From CAZHAC01 sp964383855 (GTDB lineage Bacteria > Chloroflexota > Dormibacteria > Dormibacterales > Dormibacteraceae): a stretch of DNA of 38,111 nucleotides. The stretch lies in the NCBI GenBank assembly GCA_964383855.1, contig CAYLIP010000022.1:1-38111 (forward strand), written 5' to 3'. The notes below the pieces were generated by a model, which made no database searches, was not told the DNA's origin, and saw only the letters and a list, made by a program, of their open reading frames with translations. Within the stretch, counting starts at the first letter, position 1. The number at the start of each line of letters is the position of its first letter. Both the position numbers and the translations under genes were made by a program. Below are positions 29,614-36,995 of the stretch, one piece after another.

Positions 29614-30270
29614 TCAGGCCGGCTTGGGCACGTCCGGCTCCGGCGAGCCGGGCACGGGCAGGTCGGGGGGCGGGACGTAGGAGACTCCGACCACCCGCAA
29701 TCCCTCGAAGTCGACCTCGAGGACGCCGGCGCGTGCGATGCCCCGCCTGTACATCTCGATCTCCGAGCGGGGCCTGTCCTCGAGCAGAATCCACGCCGCC
29801 TGCAGCGGGTCCGCGTGGCTCACGCAGGCGGTGACCTCGTCCGGAAACGCGGTCGCGTACCGGCGAGCCACGCCGATGACCCGGCCGCCCATCGCCTCGA
29901 TCGTTTCGTCGTTGGGCAGCAGCCCGCGCCGCGCCTTGTGCACGAACCAGAGCGGCCGGCGGATCGGGACCTGCCAGGGTTTGACGCCCTGCAGGTAGCG
30001 GCCCATCTCGGCCTCCCGGAGGTCCTCGTCCTCGATCAGCTGGACCGGCTGGCCGAGGTTGGCGGCGATGATCTGCGCCGTCTCCCGGGCGCGCTCGAGC
30101 GGGCTGTGAACGATCCGCCGGACCTTCTTGTCGGCCAGGCGCCGTCCGATCAGGGCCGCCTGGGCCCGACCCTTCTCGCTGAGCGGGAAGTTGTCCAGGA
30201 AGCCGTAAAGCACGCCGTTCGGATTGCGGACGTCGGCGTGGCGGATCAGGAAGACGCGGGTCAGGCCCAC
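29614..30270 (-). CDS. Histidine phosphatase (phosphoglycerate-mutase-like) family protein
   Basis: This 218-aa protein is a branch-1 histidine phosphatase, a phosphomonoesterase or mutase fold. The catalytic motif reads FLIRHADV (R10, H11), with the usual RHG changed to RHA. LSEKGRAQAALIGRRLAD, VHSPLERARETA and the second catalytic His in VSHADPL follow in order. The C-terminal tail is proline-rich (PPPDLPVPGSPEPDVPKP). The GTG start at 30270 has TAAACT 8 nt upstream inside an inverted repeat. Substrate not evident. Confidence 0.87.
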   Translation of the reverse strand: MGLTRVFLIRHADVRNPNGVLYGFLDNFPLSEKGRAQAALIGRRLADKKVRRIVHSPLERARETAQIIAANLGQPVQLIEDEDLREAEMGRYLQGVKPWQVPIRRPLWFVHKARRGLLPNDETIEAMGGRVIGVARRYATAFPDEVTACVSHADPLQAAWILLEDRPRSEIEMYRRGIARAGVLEVDFEGLRVVGVSYVPPPDLPVPGSPEPDVPKPA

Positions 30271-30272
30271 GG

Positions 30273-30290
30273 TCCCCGAGTTTACGGGGA
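30273..30290 (-). promoter_or_regulatory. Inverted repeat enclosing the -10 of the histidine phosphatase gene
   Basis: TCCCCG (30273-30278) and CGGGGA (30285-30290) flank AGTTTA, which on the minus strand is TAAACT, a TANNNT hexamer 8 nt before the GTG at 30270. A repressor site over the -10 or a hairpin terminator for the gene upstream are both possible. Confidence 0.45.
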
Positions 30291-30298
30291 GTCCGGGC

Positions 30299-30913
30299 TC
30301 AGACCGGGAGCGCGGCCGTGTAGGTGCGGTTTGGGCCCTGCCCGGTGGCGAGGCCGGCCTGCAGCGTGGCGTAGGCCTCGCTGAGCAGGTCCTGCTGCTG
30401 CATCCGCTCGTGGACCACGCTGGCGACCGCCACGCTGACCGTCAGCCGCTTCCAGGCCCCGCCCGCCTCGAAGTCGTTGTTGGCCACCGACCGCCGGATC
30501 TTGTCGGCCGCCAGCAGGGCGCCGCTGGGATCGGTCTCCGGCAGCACGACGGCGTAGTGCGGCGGGCCCTCGGCGTCGAGGAAGGCGACCGTGTCGGTGT
30601 CGCGCACGGCCGTCACCAGCACCTGCCCGATCTCCTTCAGCAGCGCGTCGAGCTGGCCCCTGCCGAGTTCGCGGTGCAGATGCTCGGCATGGTCGACCTC
30701 GACCACAAGGACCGACAGCGGGCGCTCGTAGCGGACGGCCCGGTTGCTCTCCTGGCCGATGATCGCCCGGATGAAGACGGCGTTGAAGAGCTCTGTGTTG
30801 GCGTCGACCACGAAGATCGGGCTGGTCCCCCGATCCGACTGGCTGTGACCGCAGCGCAGGCAGTAGTTGGCGTCCTCGGGCAGCTGCGCCTCGCACGACC
30901 AACAGACCTTCAT
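30299..30913 (-). CDS. Zinc-ribbon protein with a degenerate GGDEF domain
   Basis: This 204-aa protein joins an N-terminal zinc ribbon (C4, C7, C18, C21) to a GGDEF-type nucleotide cyclase domain. The domain start DANTELFNAVFIRAI matches the DxLTGLxNRxxF helix; LSVLVVEVDHAEHL matches the metal strand with D74; and TDTVAFLDAEGPPHYAVVLP occupies the place of the GGDEF loop, with GPPHY in place of GGDEF. So cyclic-di-GMP synthesis is unlikely; GTP binding or a scaffold role is possible. ATG 30913 has TAGAAT 10 nt upstream. It heads the long minus-strand run. Confidence 0.78.
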   Translation of the reverse strand: MKVCWSCEAQLPEDANYCLRCGHSQSDRGTSPIFVVDANTELFNAVFIRAIIGQESNRAVRYERPLSVLVVEVDHAEHLHRELGRGQLDALLKEIGQVLVTAVRDTDTVAFLDAEGPPHYAVVLPETDPSGALLAADKIRRSVANNDFEAGGAWKRLTVSVAVASVVHERMQQQDLLSEAYATLQAGLATGQGPNRTYTAALPV

Positions 30914-30923
30914 GGCTGCGGGG

Positions 30924-30929
30924 ATTCTA
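30924..30929 (-). promoter_or_regulatory. Candidate -10 (TAGAAT) for the GGDEF-like gene
   Basis: TAGAAT, one base from the consensus TATAAT, lies 10 nt before the ATG at 30913. A leader of only about three bases would result. Confidence 0.5.
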
Positions 30930-30957
30930 GTCGCGCGCCCGCGCGCCGTATACCCAA

Positions 30958-30963
30958 TATGCT
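30958..30963 (+). promoter_or_regulatory. Candidate -10 (TATGCT) for rarA
   Basis: TATGCT lies 9 nt before the GTG at 30973. The intervening bases CCGGCCTTA contain no Shine-Dalgarno. Confidence 0.5.
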
Positions 30964-30972
30964 CCGGCCTTA

Positions 30973-32235
30973 GTGGATCAGCCCGACCTCTTCGGGGCGG
31001 CCGGGGAGCCGGCGCCGGCGACTCCGTCTGAGCCCGGCCGGCTTCCTGACGCGCCGCTGGCCTCCCGGCTGCGCCCGGCGCGCTTCGAGGACCTGGTCGG
31101 CCAGCCGCAGGTGGTGCGGGTGCTGAGGAGCCTGGCCGAGTCCGGCCGCCTGCCCAGCCTGGTGCTCTGGGGGCCGCCCGGCAGCGGCAAGACGACTCTG
31201 GCCCAGGTGCTGGCCCGCGCCACCGGAGCGCGTTTCGTCCAGATCAGCGCCGTCACCTCCGGCGTCGCCGACCTGCGCAAGGTGGTGGCCGAGGCGCAGG
31301 CCATGCGCCGGTCGGGACGGCGGACCGTGCTCTTCGTCGACGAGCTGCACCGCTTCAACAAGGCGCAGCAGGATGCCATCCTGCCGCACGTCGAGGACGG
31401 CACCTTCACCCTGATCGGGGCGACGACCGAGAACCCCAGCTTCGAGGTCATCACTCCGCTCCTCTCTCGGAGCCGGGTCTTCCGGCTGGAACCCCTGGCG
31501 CCGGAGGACATGGAGGCGATCGTCAGCCGGGGGCTGCACGAGCTGGGGGCAGCCGCGGGCCCCGACGCCGTCGCCTTCCTCCGGGAGGCCGCCCGCGGCG
31601 ATGCTCGGGTCGCCCTCAACGCCCTGGAGACGGCGGCCGCCCTGGCCGGCGGCGAGGAGATCGGCCGCGACCAGCTGGAGCAGGCGCTCCAGCAGAGGCA
31701 CCTCCACTACGACCGCGCCGGCGACATGCACTTCGACATGGCGTCGGCCCTGATCAAGAGCATCCGCGGCAGCGACCCGGACGCCGCCGTCTACTGGATG
31801 GCGCGGATGCTGGAGGCGGGCGAGGACGTCAACTTCGTGGCCCGCCGGCTGGTGATCGCGGCCGCCGAGGACGTCGGCCTGGCCGACCCGCACGCGCTTC
31901 CCCTGGCCATCGCGGCCCAGCAGGCGGCGCACCTGGTCGGAATGCCGGAGGCGGTGATCCCGCTAAGCGAGGCCTGCGTCTACCTGGCCCGAGCGTCCAA
32001 ATCGAACGCGTCATATCGCGCCTATGGGGCGGCCCGGGCGGCCATCCAGCGCACCGGCAACCTCCCGGTCCCGCTGCACCTGCGCAACGCGCCCACCCGG
32101 CTGATGAAGGAGATGGGGTACGGGCGCGGCTACCGCTACGCCCACGACTTCGAGGGCGGCGTGGTCGAGCAGCAGCACCTGCCCGACGAGCTGGCCGGCG
32201 AGCGCTTCTACGAGCCGACCGAGCGGGACCAGTAG
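30973..32235 (+). CDS. rarA: Replication-associated recombination protein RarA (MgsA)
   Basis: RarA is a AAA+ ATPase related to clamp loaders that acts at stalled replication forks. The 420-aa protein starts with a PxP/hydrophobic tail (MDQPDLFG), a likely clamp or SSB contact, then LASRLRPARFEDLVGQ. Walker A GPPGSGKTT (67-75), Walker B VLFVDELHRF (119-128) and sensor 1 LIGATTENPS (148-156) follow, and the C-terminal part has DMHFDMASALIKSIRGSDPDAAVYW and ASKSNASY, hallmarks of the family. Start GTG with a TATGCT hexamer 9 nt upstream. Confidence 0.95.
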   Translation: MDQPDLFGAAGEPAPATPSEPGRLPDAPLASRLRPARFEDLVGQPQVVRVLRSLAESGRLPSLVLWGPPGSGKTTLAQVLARATGARFVQISAVTSGVADLRKVVAEAQAMRRSGRRTVLFVDELHRFNKAQQDAILPHVEDGTFTLIGATTENPSFEVITPLLSRSRVFRLEPLAPEDMEAIVSRGLHELGAAAGPDAVAFLREAARGDARVALNALETAAALAGGEEIGRDQLEQALQQRHLHYDRAGDMHFDMASALIKSIRGSDPDAAVYWMARMLEAGEDVNFVARRLVIAAAEDVGLADPHALPLAIAAQQAAHLVGMPEAVIPLSEACVYLARASKSNASYRAYGAARAAIQRTGNLPVPLHLRNAPTRLMKEMGYGRGYRYAHDFEGGVVEQQHLPDELAGERFYEPTERDQ

Positions 32236-32238
32236 ACT
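32233..32238 (+). promoter_or_regulatory. Candidate leaderless -10 (TAGACT) for the NDK-like gene
   Basis: TAGACT overlaps the rarA stop (TAG) and ends 8 nt before the GTG at 32247. Confidence 0.5.
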
Positions 32239-32246
32239 CGGACCTC

Positions 32247-32867
32247 GTGTCCGAAGCTCTTGTCATATTCAAACCCGACGCGTCGCACCGCCTCGCCGTG
32301 CAGGCCGGCATGTGGGAGTGGCTCAGCTCTGAGCGCAACTGGAGCCTCAAGGGCCTGACCTGGTTTCAGGCCCCACAGGAGCTCGTCGAGCAGCATTACG
32401 ACTTCCTCCAGGGCCGTCCGTTCTTCCCGTGGCTGGTCGACTTCATGACCGCTCTGCCGCTGCTGGTGGGCCTGGTCGAGGCGGAGCCGATGGATCTCGA
32501 GGGGATGCGCTTCGAGCTCGGCGAGACGCGCATACACGAGTCGCGGCCGGGCTCGCTGCGCGAGCGCTTCGGAATCTTCGGCGGCATCAACTGCCTCCAC
32601 CTCTCCGACTCCCCCGAGACCGGGGCCAAGGAGACGGCCCTCTGGCGCCGCTACGTGTCGCTCGATGCCATCGGGGCCAGGCCCGGGGCTTCGAGCGACC
32701 GGCCCGACCACACCTTCCATCTCCGCTCCCTGTTCGCGCAGGTCAGCGCCGGCACCCACGTCGACCTGGCCACGCAGGAGATCAAGCGGCTGCTGCGGGA
32801 TGAGTCGGACCTTGACTCAGATGGATTCGAAGCCCTCTGCCGGGTGCTCATGGGCGCGCTTACGTAG
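32247..32867 (+). CDS. Divergent nucleoside diphosphate kinase-like protein with C-terminal extension
   Basis: This 206-aa protein looks like nucleoside diphosphate kinase, which passes phosphate between nucleoside di- and triphosphates through a His. Landmarks in order: ALVIFKPDA (nucleotide-binding Lys), GRPFFPWLVDFMTALP (family RPFFxxLVxFMTSGP), the short LGET in place of the MGATxP loop, PGSLRERFG (family PGTIRGDF) and GINCLHLSDSPETGAKE (family NxxHGSDSxExAxxE) with the catalytic His and the preceding Asn kept. After about residue 145 there is an extension of some 60 residues of unknown function. Start GTG; the 3' end overlaps mscS on the other strand by 51 nt. Confidence 0.72.
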   Translation: MSEALVIFKPDASHRLAVQAGMWEWLSSERNWSLKGLTWFQAPQELVEQHYDFLQGRPFFPWLVDFMTALPLLVGLVEAEPMDLEGMRFELGETRIHESRPGSLRERFGIFGGINCLHLSDSPETGAKETALWRRYVSLDAIGARPGASSDRPDHTFHLRSLFAQVSAGTHVDLATQEIKRLLRDESDLDSDGFEALCRVLMGALT

Positions 32868-33416
32868 AGATCGCCCGGGCCGGGCCGCAGAGGAGGGCGG
32901 CTGCGCAGCGGGCGTCGGTGAAGCGGGCTTTGAAGCTCCCGGCCGGACGCTGACGGCGCTGTTGAAGAGCTCCGTGTTGGGCACCACCAGCAGTGAGCCG
33001 TCATCTCCTCGCAACAGGCTGACCCGAAGCCGGATGTCCTCGATCACGCCGCCGTGGCCGTCGAACTCGACCGCGTCGCCGACGTGGATGTGGCGCTCGA
33101 GAAGGACGTAGTACCCGGAAACGTAGTTCTTCAGCACGTCCTGCACGCCGAAGCTGGTCACGATCGTGGCCACCACGATGCCGGCTATGGTCACGTTCCC
33201 GTTGTTGAGCGCGAATCCGATGCCGACCGCCGCCCCGAGAAGAAGGAGGGTGACATAGACGACCCGGCGGCCCAGGACCACCGCATCCGCCTCGACGTGG
33301 TGCCCGACCAGCCAGCGGCCGGCAGCGTCGCGAAGGTAGCGCGCCGCCACCCAGGAGATGGCGAAGACGGCGATGCCCACGGCCACGTAGATCGCGGGCA
33401 GCAGGAGCGCCTTCAC
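32817..33416 (-). CDS. mscS: Small-conductance mechanosensitive channel (MscS family)
   Basis: This is a short MscS-type channel of 199 aa with three membrane helices (residues about 5-27, 52-70, 75-105) and a truncated beta domain. The pore helix region ATIVTSFGVQDVLKNYVSGY and the beta-domain start LERHIHVGDAVEFDGHGGVI are MscS-like, as is NTELFNSAVSV. The C-terminus is a proline-, serine- and arginine-rich tail with no alpha/beta domain. The tail overlaps the 3' end of the NDK-like gene. GTG 33416 has TACCCT 8 nt upstream. Confidence 0.88.
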   Translation of the reverse strand: MKALLLPAIYVAVGIAVFAISWVAARYLRDAAGRWLVGHHVEADAVVLGRRVVYVTLLLLGAAVGIGFALNNGNVTIAGIVVATIVTSFGVQDVLKNYVSGYYVLLERHIHVGDAVEFDGHGGVIEDIRLRVSLLRGDDGSLLVVPNTELFNSAVSVRPGASKPASPTPAAQPPSSAARPGRSLRKRAHEHPAEGFESI

Positions 33417-33424
33417 GGACGGAA

Positions 33425-33430
33425 AGGGTA
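33425..33430 (-). promoter_or_regulatory. Candidate leaderless -10 (TACCCT) for mscS
   Basis: TACCCT lies 8 nt before the GTG at 33416, right after the rplY stop codon. Confidence 0.45.
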
Positions 33431-33431
33431 G

Positions 33432-34169
33432 CTAGGCCTGTTCCCCGGTGCCGGCCTCGGCCGCTTGTCCGCCCTCCTGACCGGCCTCTTGACCGGCCTC
33501 TTGGCCAGCCTCCTGACCGGCCTCGGCCTCCTCGTCTTGGGCCCCCTCCTCTTCGACCTCGCCCGCCGCCTCGGCCTCGGCGGCTTCCTCGGCCTCCAGC
33601 TCCGCGGCCAGCTCGCGCATGGGCTGGATCTTGACCAGGACCTCCTCGGGGTCGGCCAGGAGAGTCACGCCGTCACTCAGGGCCAGGTCGCCCGCGCGCA
33701 CCTGGTCGCCAACCGCGGCCAGGCCCGAGACGTCGATTTCGAAGGCCTCGGGGATGTCGGCGGGCAGGCACTCGACGCGAAGGACGTGGGCCATCACCAT
33801 CACCTCGCCCTCGCCGCTCTTGACGGCCGGTGACTCACCCGTGGCGTGGATCGGCACCTCGACCTGCAGCTTCTCGCGCATGCTGACCGCCTGCAGGTCG
33901 ACGTGGATCGGGCCCAGGTGCCTCGGGTGCATCTGGACGGCCTTGATCAGGACCTTGGTGCCCCCGCGGCCGCCGAGCCCGGCCACGACGAGGTCGACCA
34001 GGTGCGTGCGGCCCGCCTCGCGGAAGACGTGGTCGAACTCGCGCGCATCGAGCGCGATCGGGGTCGACTCGGTGTGGTGGCCGTAGACGACGGCCGGGAC
34101 CTGTCCCTGGCGGCGCAGTTGGCGGGAGTGCCGTCCCACGAGTTCACGCCGGGTTCCGTTGAGCTTCAT
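33432..34169 (-). CDS. rplY: 50S ribosomal protein L25 (general stress protein Ctc type)
   Basis: This is the two-domain (TL5/Ctc) form of L25, which binds 5S rRNA. The N-terminal domain reads MKLNGTRRELVGRHSRQLRRQ with GQVPAVVYGH, the middle HLVDLVV, and HVDLQAVSMREKLQVEVPI starts the second domain. The protein has 245 aa, longer than usual because of an acidic C-terminal tail with AGQE repeats. ATG 34169 has AGAGG 4 nt before it. It is divergent from an L,D-transpeptidase gene with 116 nt between; that gap holds no other gene. Confidence 0.93.
   Translation of the reverse strand: MKLNGTRRELVGRHSRQLRRQGQVPAVVYGHHTESTPIALDAREFDHVFREAGRTHLVDLVVAGLGGRGGTKVLIKAVQMHPRHLGPIHVDLQAVSMREKLQVEVPIHATGESPAVKSGEGEVMVMAHVLRVECLPADIPEAFEIDVSGLAAVGDQVRAGDLALSDGVTLLADPEEVLVKIQPMRELAAELEAEEAAEAEAAGEVEEEGAQDEEAEAGQEAGQEAGQEAGQEGGQAAEAGTGEQA
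33473..33520 (+). repeat. Four tandem 12-bp repeats in the rplY tail
   Basis: Four near-identical 12-bp units based on CCTCCTGACCGG stand in a row. On the coding strand they encode four AGQE-like tetrapeptides in the disordered acidic tail. They arise by slippage and are likely variable in number. Confidence 0.75.
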
Positions 34170-34285
34170 CTGGACCTCTCAGGGCTGGCGCCGAAGCAGG
34201 ACTTCGAGACACCGCCGGTAACATTTGATCATCCGTCCGGGCGAAACGACAGTGTGGCCCGCTGCGTTACCACTCTAGCAACCCC

Positions 34286-35647
34286 ATGGAAGTCATCCGG
34301 AAACGCCGCACTCTCATCCTGCTCTGCATCGCCGCCATGCTCGGGCTCTTCGCCATCATCGTCGCCGAGAGCCAGGCCGCCACCGTCCAGGCGTTCAGTG
34401 GCTACCAGGGGAATCGCGGCCGGTTTGACCAGGCCCTCAAGGATGCGCAGGTCCAGGGCTACACGGACGCCGACCTCCAGCCGATCACCGAAAAGCTGGC
34501 CCTCATCGCCGGGCAGCCGGAGCCGGTCTGGATCGGCGACCGGGCCACCTTCTACCGCACCCAGAGCAACGCGCTCACCCAGCTGCGGACGGTTCTCGGC
34601 GACCAGGAGCAGGCTGTGCTGGCGCAGGCGCGAAGCCAGGACCAGCAGGCCCTGGCCTCGGCCCGGACGGAGATCGACAAGGACGTTCAGCTCGGTGTCG
34701 ACGACCCCGTGATCGCCGATCTCAACAGCCGCTACGACGGCCTCGGCAAGTCGCTGGCCGCCTCGGCACGCATCTCCGACCTGCGCAAGCTGCAGCCGCA
34801 GGCCGAGAAGCTGGGAGCCGATGCCCAGAAGGCGGGGGCCGACCAGGCGGCTGAGAATGCCGCCATCCAGCAGGCCGCCGACGCTCTCTTCCAGCAGCAC
34901 AACGGGAGCGCGGATGCGATCCGGAGCGTGGCCAACGCGGCGCTCGCCGCAGGCCGCAACGACGCCACGATCGGGGCCTACGAGGCCCGTCCCAAGCGTT
35001 TCGGGCCGATCGACCAGCTGATGGCGACGTACAACCGGATCGAGAAGTACGCACCCCGGCTGGGTACGGCCGACGCTCACCAGGTCGCCTTTGCCACGGC
35101 CGCCATCCAGCGCTATGCAGCCCAGGTGCACACCCTCGTCTACAGCAACCTCGGCCCCAAGCACCTGGTCGTGAACTGGACGGCCCAGGAGGCGTACGCG
35201 TACGAGGGGTCGAAGCAGGTCATGGATTCGCTGGTCACGACCGGGATTCGGGGCGCCGACGCCTACGGAACCGATTTCGGCCCCATGAAGGTGCTTCACA
35301 ACGAGCATCCCTGGACCATGCACTCGCCATGGCCGAAGGGCTCCCCGTACTGGTATCCCGACACCGCGGTCCAGTGGACGGTGTTCTTCACCTGGACCGG
35401 CGAGTCCTTTCACGACGCCAGCTGGGAGCCCGATTCGGAGCTGGGTCCGGGCTCGCAGTTCAACGCCGCCACCCGCAGCCACGGCTGCGTGCACCTCCCG
35501 TACAGCCTGGCCCACTGGCTCTACACCTGGGCCGATGTCGGGACTCCGGTCGACGTGGTGCCAGGGGACGGCCAGCCCGTCTCCGCCCAGCTGGCCGAGA
35601 TGACCACCGACGACTTCGGCAACCCGGGGAGCGGCACCGCCCATTGA
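34286..35647 (+). CDS. L,D-transpeptidase (YkuD domain), membrane-anchored with helical N-terminal part
   Basis: This enzyme would form 3-3 peptide cross-links or attach proteins to peptidoglycan outside the membrane. The 453-aa protein has an N-terminal helix (LILLCIAAMLGLFAIIVA, residues 10-27), then about 250 residues that are largely helical and Gln/Ala-rich (coiled-coil-like; SQDQQALASARTEID), and a C-terminal YkuD domain from about residue 290. The catalytic motif is RSHGCVHLP, with H399 and C401. No LysM or PG-binding domain is visible. The ATG is the first in frame; no clean promoter hexamer was found within 10 nt. Confidence 0.88.
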   Translation: MEVIRKRRTLILLCIAAMLGLFAIIVAESQAATVQAFSGYQGNRGRFDQALKDAQVQGYTDADLQPITEKLALIAGQPEPVWIGDRATFYRTQSNALTQLRTVLGDQEQAVLAQARSQDQQALASARTEIDKDVQLGVDDPVIADLNSRYDGLGKSLAASARISDLRKLQPQAEKLGADAQKAGADQAAENAAIQQAADALFQQHNGSADAIRSVANAALAAGRNDATIGAYEARPKRFGPIDQLMATYNRIEKYAPRLGTADAHQVAFATAAIQRYAAQVHTLVYSNLGPKHLVVNWTAQEAYAYEGSKQVMDSLVTTGIRGADAYGTDFGPMKVLHNEHPWTMHSPWPKGSPYWYPDTAVQWTVFFTWTGESFHDASWEPDSELGPGSQFNAATRSHGCVHLPYSLAHWLYTWADVGTPVDVVPGDGQPVSAQLAEMTTDDFGNPGSGTAH

Positions 35648-35654
35648 CGGGCGC

Positions 35655-36989
35655 CTACCGAAAGGCGCCCAGCCGCTCGACCAGCGGAACCAGCCTCCCG
35701 CCGGGCTCGAACTCGAGCGGGAGAGGCTCCTGGAGCGGCTCCATGTCCGGCCGGCCCGAGCACTCCTCCCAAACCGCCTCCGACACTCCGAGGTGCTCGG
35801 TGTGGAGCGTGTCCGCGATCCAGGCCAGCCGCAGCGGCTGGCCGGCCGGCCGGCCTCGAAAGGCGATCGCGGCCTGGATCGTCTCCCGGTCGTCTGAGAG
35901 CACGATCGGCAGCTTTCCCCGGTTGATCGACACGAACCCGGAAGTGAGGACGTTGGGATAGAAGCTCTCGACCTCGATCTGGTCGGCCAGCCGCCGCGGC
36001 ACGAAGTCGGCGAGACCGACCCCGATCGCGTTCCCGTGGGACGCCTCGGTGAGCTCGAGGACGGCAACGCACGTGATCTTCAGACCGACCGGCTCGGGCT
36101 CGCCCTCGATCCGCATCCGGTTGAGGACGTTGCTGTCGAGGCCGGTGCCGCTGATCTCCTTGCCCATGGCGTCCACGACCAGGACGTCGAGCTGCTCGAA
36201 GGGGAGGCGGGGCATCAGCCGGCGGGCGCGCTCGAGCACCGCCGTCTCGTCGCCTCCGCCGATCTGGTCTGCGCGCAGTCCATGGATCTCCGCCGTCTGG
36301 TCGCGCTGGTTCTCGACGACGGCCAGCCCGCCCAACAGCAGGCCGCGCCCGGCCAGCAGCCGGGCGGCCGCCGGCGCCAGGTCGCGCAGGCCATGGATCC
36401 CGGCCGAGTGCATGGTCCGGGCGCCCGCCTGCTTGCCGATGCCAAGCCCCGCCATCTTGGCCAGCCCGCTCTCCCAGTCACCGTGAAAGTCGGTGTGCGG
36501 CTTGACCCGGCTGACCAGGAAGAGCGCGCCCGCCTCGGCCGCGAAGCGGTCGAGATGGACGGGCAGGCCCTCCACCTCGCCCACGACGGACGTGTCCATG
36601 GTCGCCCGGACCGGGACCCCCATCGTGTCCGCGTCCACCCCGTAGCCGGCCAGCACTCGCGCCTGGCCCTCGGCGGTGGCCGCTCCATGGCTGCCCATGG
36701 CGGGCACGATGAAGGGCTCCCAGCCGTCGGCCCGGAGCGCCCTGATCGCGCCCGCCACGATCTCGGCCAGGTTGGCTATGCCGCGGCTGCCGACGCCCAC
36801 CGCGACCGGACCCGGCCGGCGGCCGGCGGCGGCGAGCACAGCCGCCGCCTGGCGGGCCGCCTCCGCCCCCGGGTCGGGCAGCACCGGCGCCTCAATGCGC
36901 TGGCGGACGATGCCCACCCGCGGCAGCGGCACCTCGCCGTGCACCCGGCCCACGATCCCGGGCAGCTCCGGCGCGTCCCAGAAGGCCAT
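35655..36989 (-). CDS. LarA-like (DUF2088) lactate-racemase-domain protein
   Basis: This 444-aa protein resembles LarA, whose founding member racemizes lactate with a nickel-pincer nucleotide cofactor. The N-terminal part has VAVGVGSRGIANLAEIVAGAI and GSHGAAT; the middle RVKPHTDFHGDWESGLAKMA carries candidate His/Lys ligands; FVSINRGKLPIVLSDD follows. LarA relatives have several substrates, so the reaction is unknown; larB, larC and larE are not in the window. ATG 36989 follows TAGACT by 6 nt. It lies 23 nt from the methylmalonyl-CoA mutase genes on the same strand. Confidence 0.8.
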   Translation of the reverse strand: MAFWDAPELPGIVGRVHGEVPLPRVGIVRQRIEAPVLPDPGAEAARQAAAVLAAAGRRPGPVAVGVGSRGIANLAEIVAGAIRALRADGWEPFIVPAMGSHGAATAEGQARVLAGYGVDADTMGVPVRATMDTSVVGEVEGLPVHLDRFAAEAGALFLVSRVKPHTDFHGDWESGLAKMAGLGIGKQAGARTMHSAGIHGLRDLAPAAARLLAGRGLLLGGLAVVENQRDQTAEIHGLRADQIGGGDETAVLERARRLMPRLPFEQLDVLVVDAMGKEISGTGLDSNVLNRMRIEGEPEPVGLKITCVAVLELTEASHGNAIGVGLADFVPRRLADQIEVESFYPNVLTSGFVSINRGKLPIVLSDDRETIQAAIAFRGRPAGQPLRLAWIADTLHTEHLGVSEAVWEECSGRPDMEPLQEPLPLEFEPGGRLVPLVERLGAFR

Positions 36990-36995
36990 GGGATG

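Noticed and set aside
33473..33520. A possible CRISPR-like array
   Set aside because: Twelve-bp units with no spacers, in frame in the rplY tail; a coding microsatellite.
34229..36067. A 612-codon minus-strand frame over the L,D-transpeptidase
   Set aside because: No domain, biased composition, and it runs antisense to a gene with signal anchor and catalytic SHGC motif.
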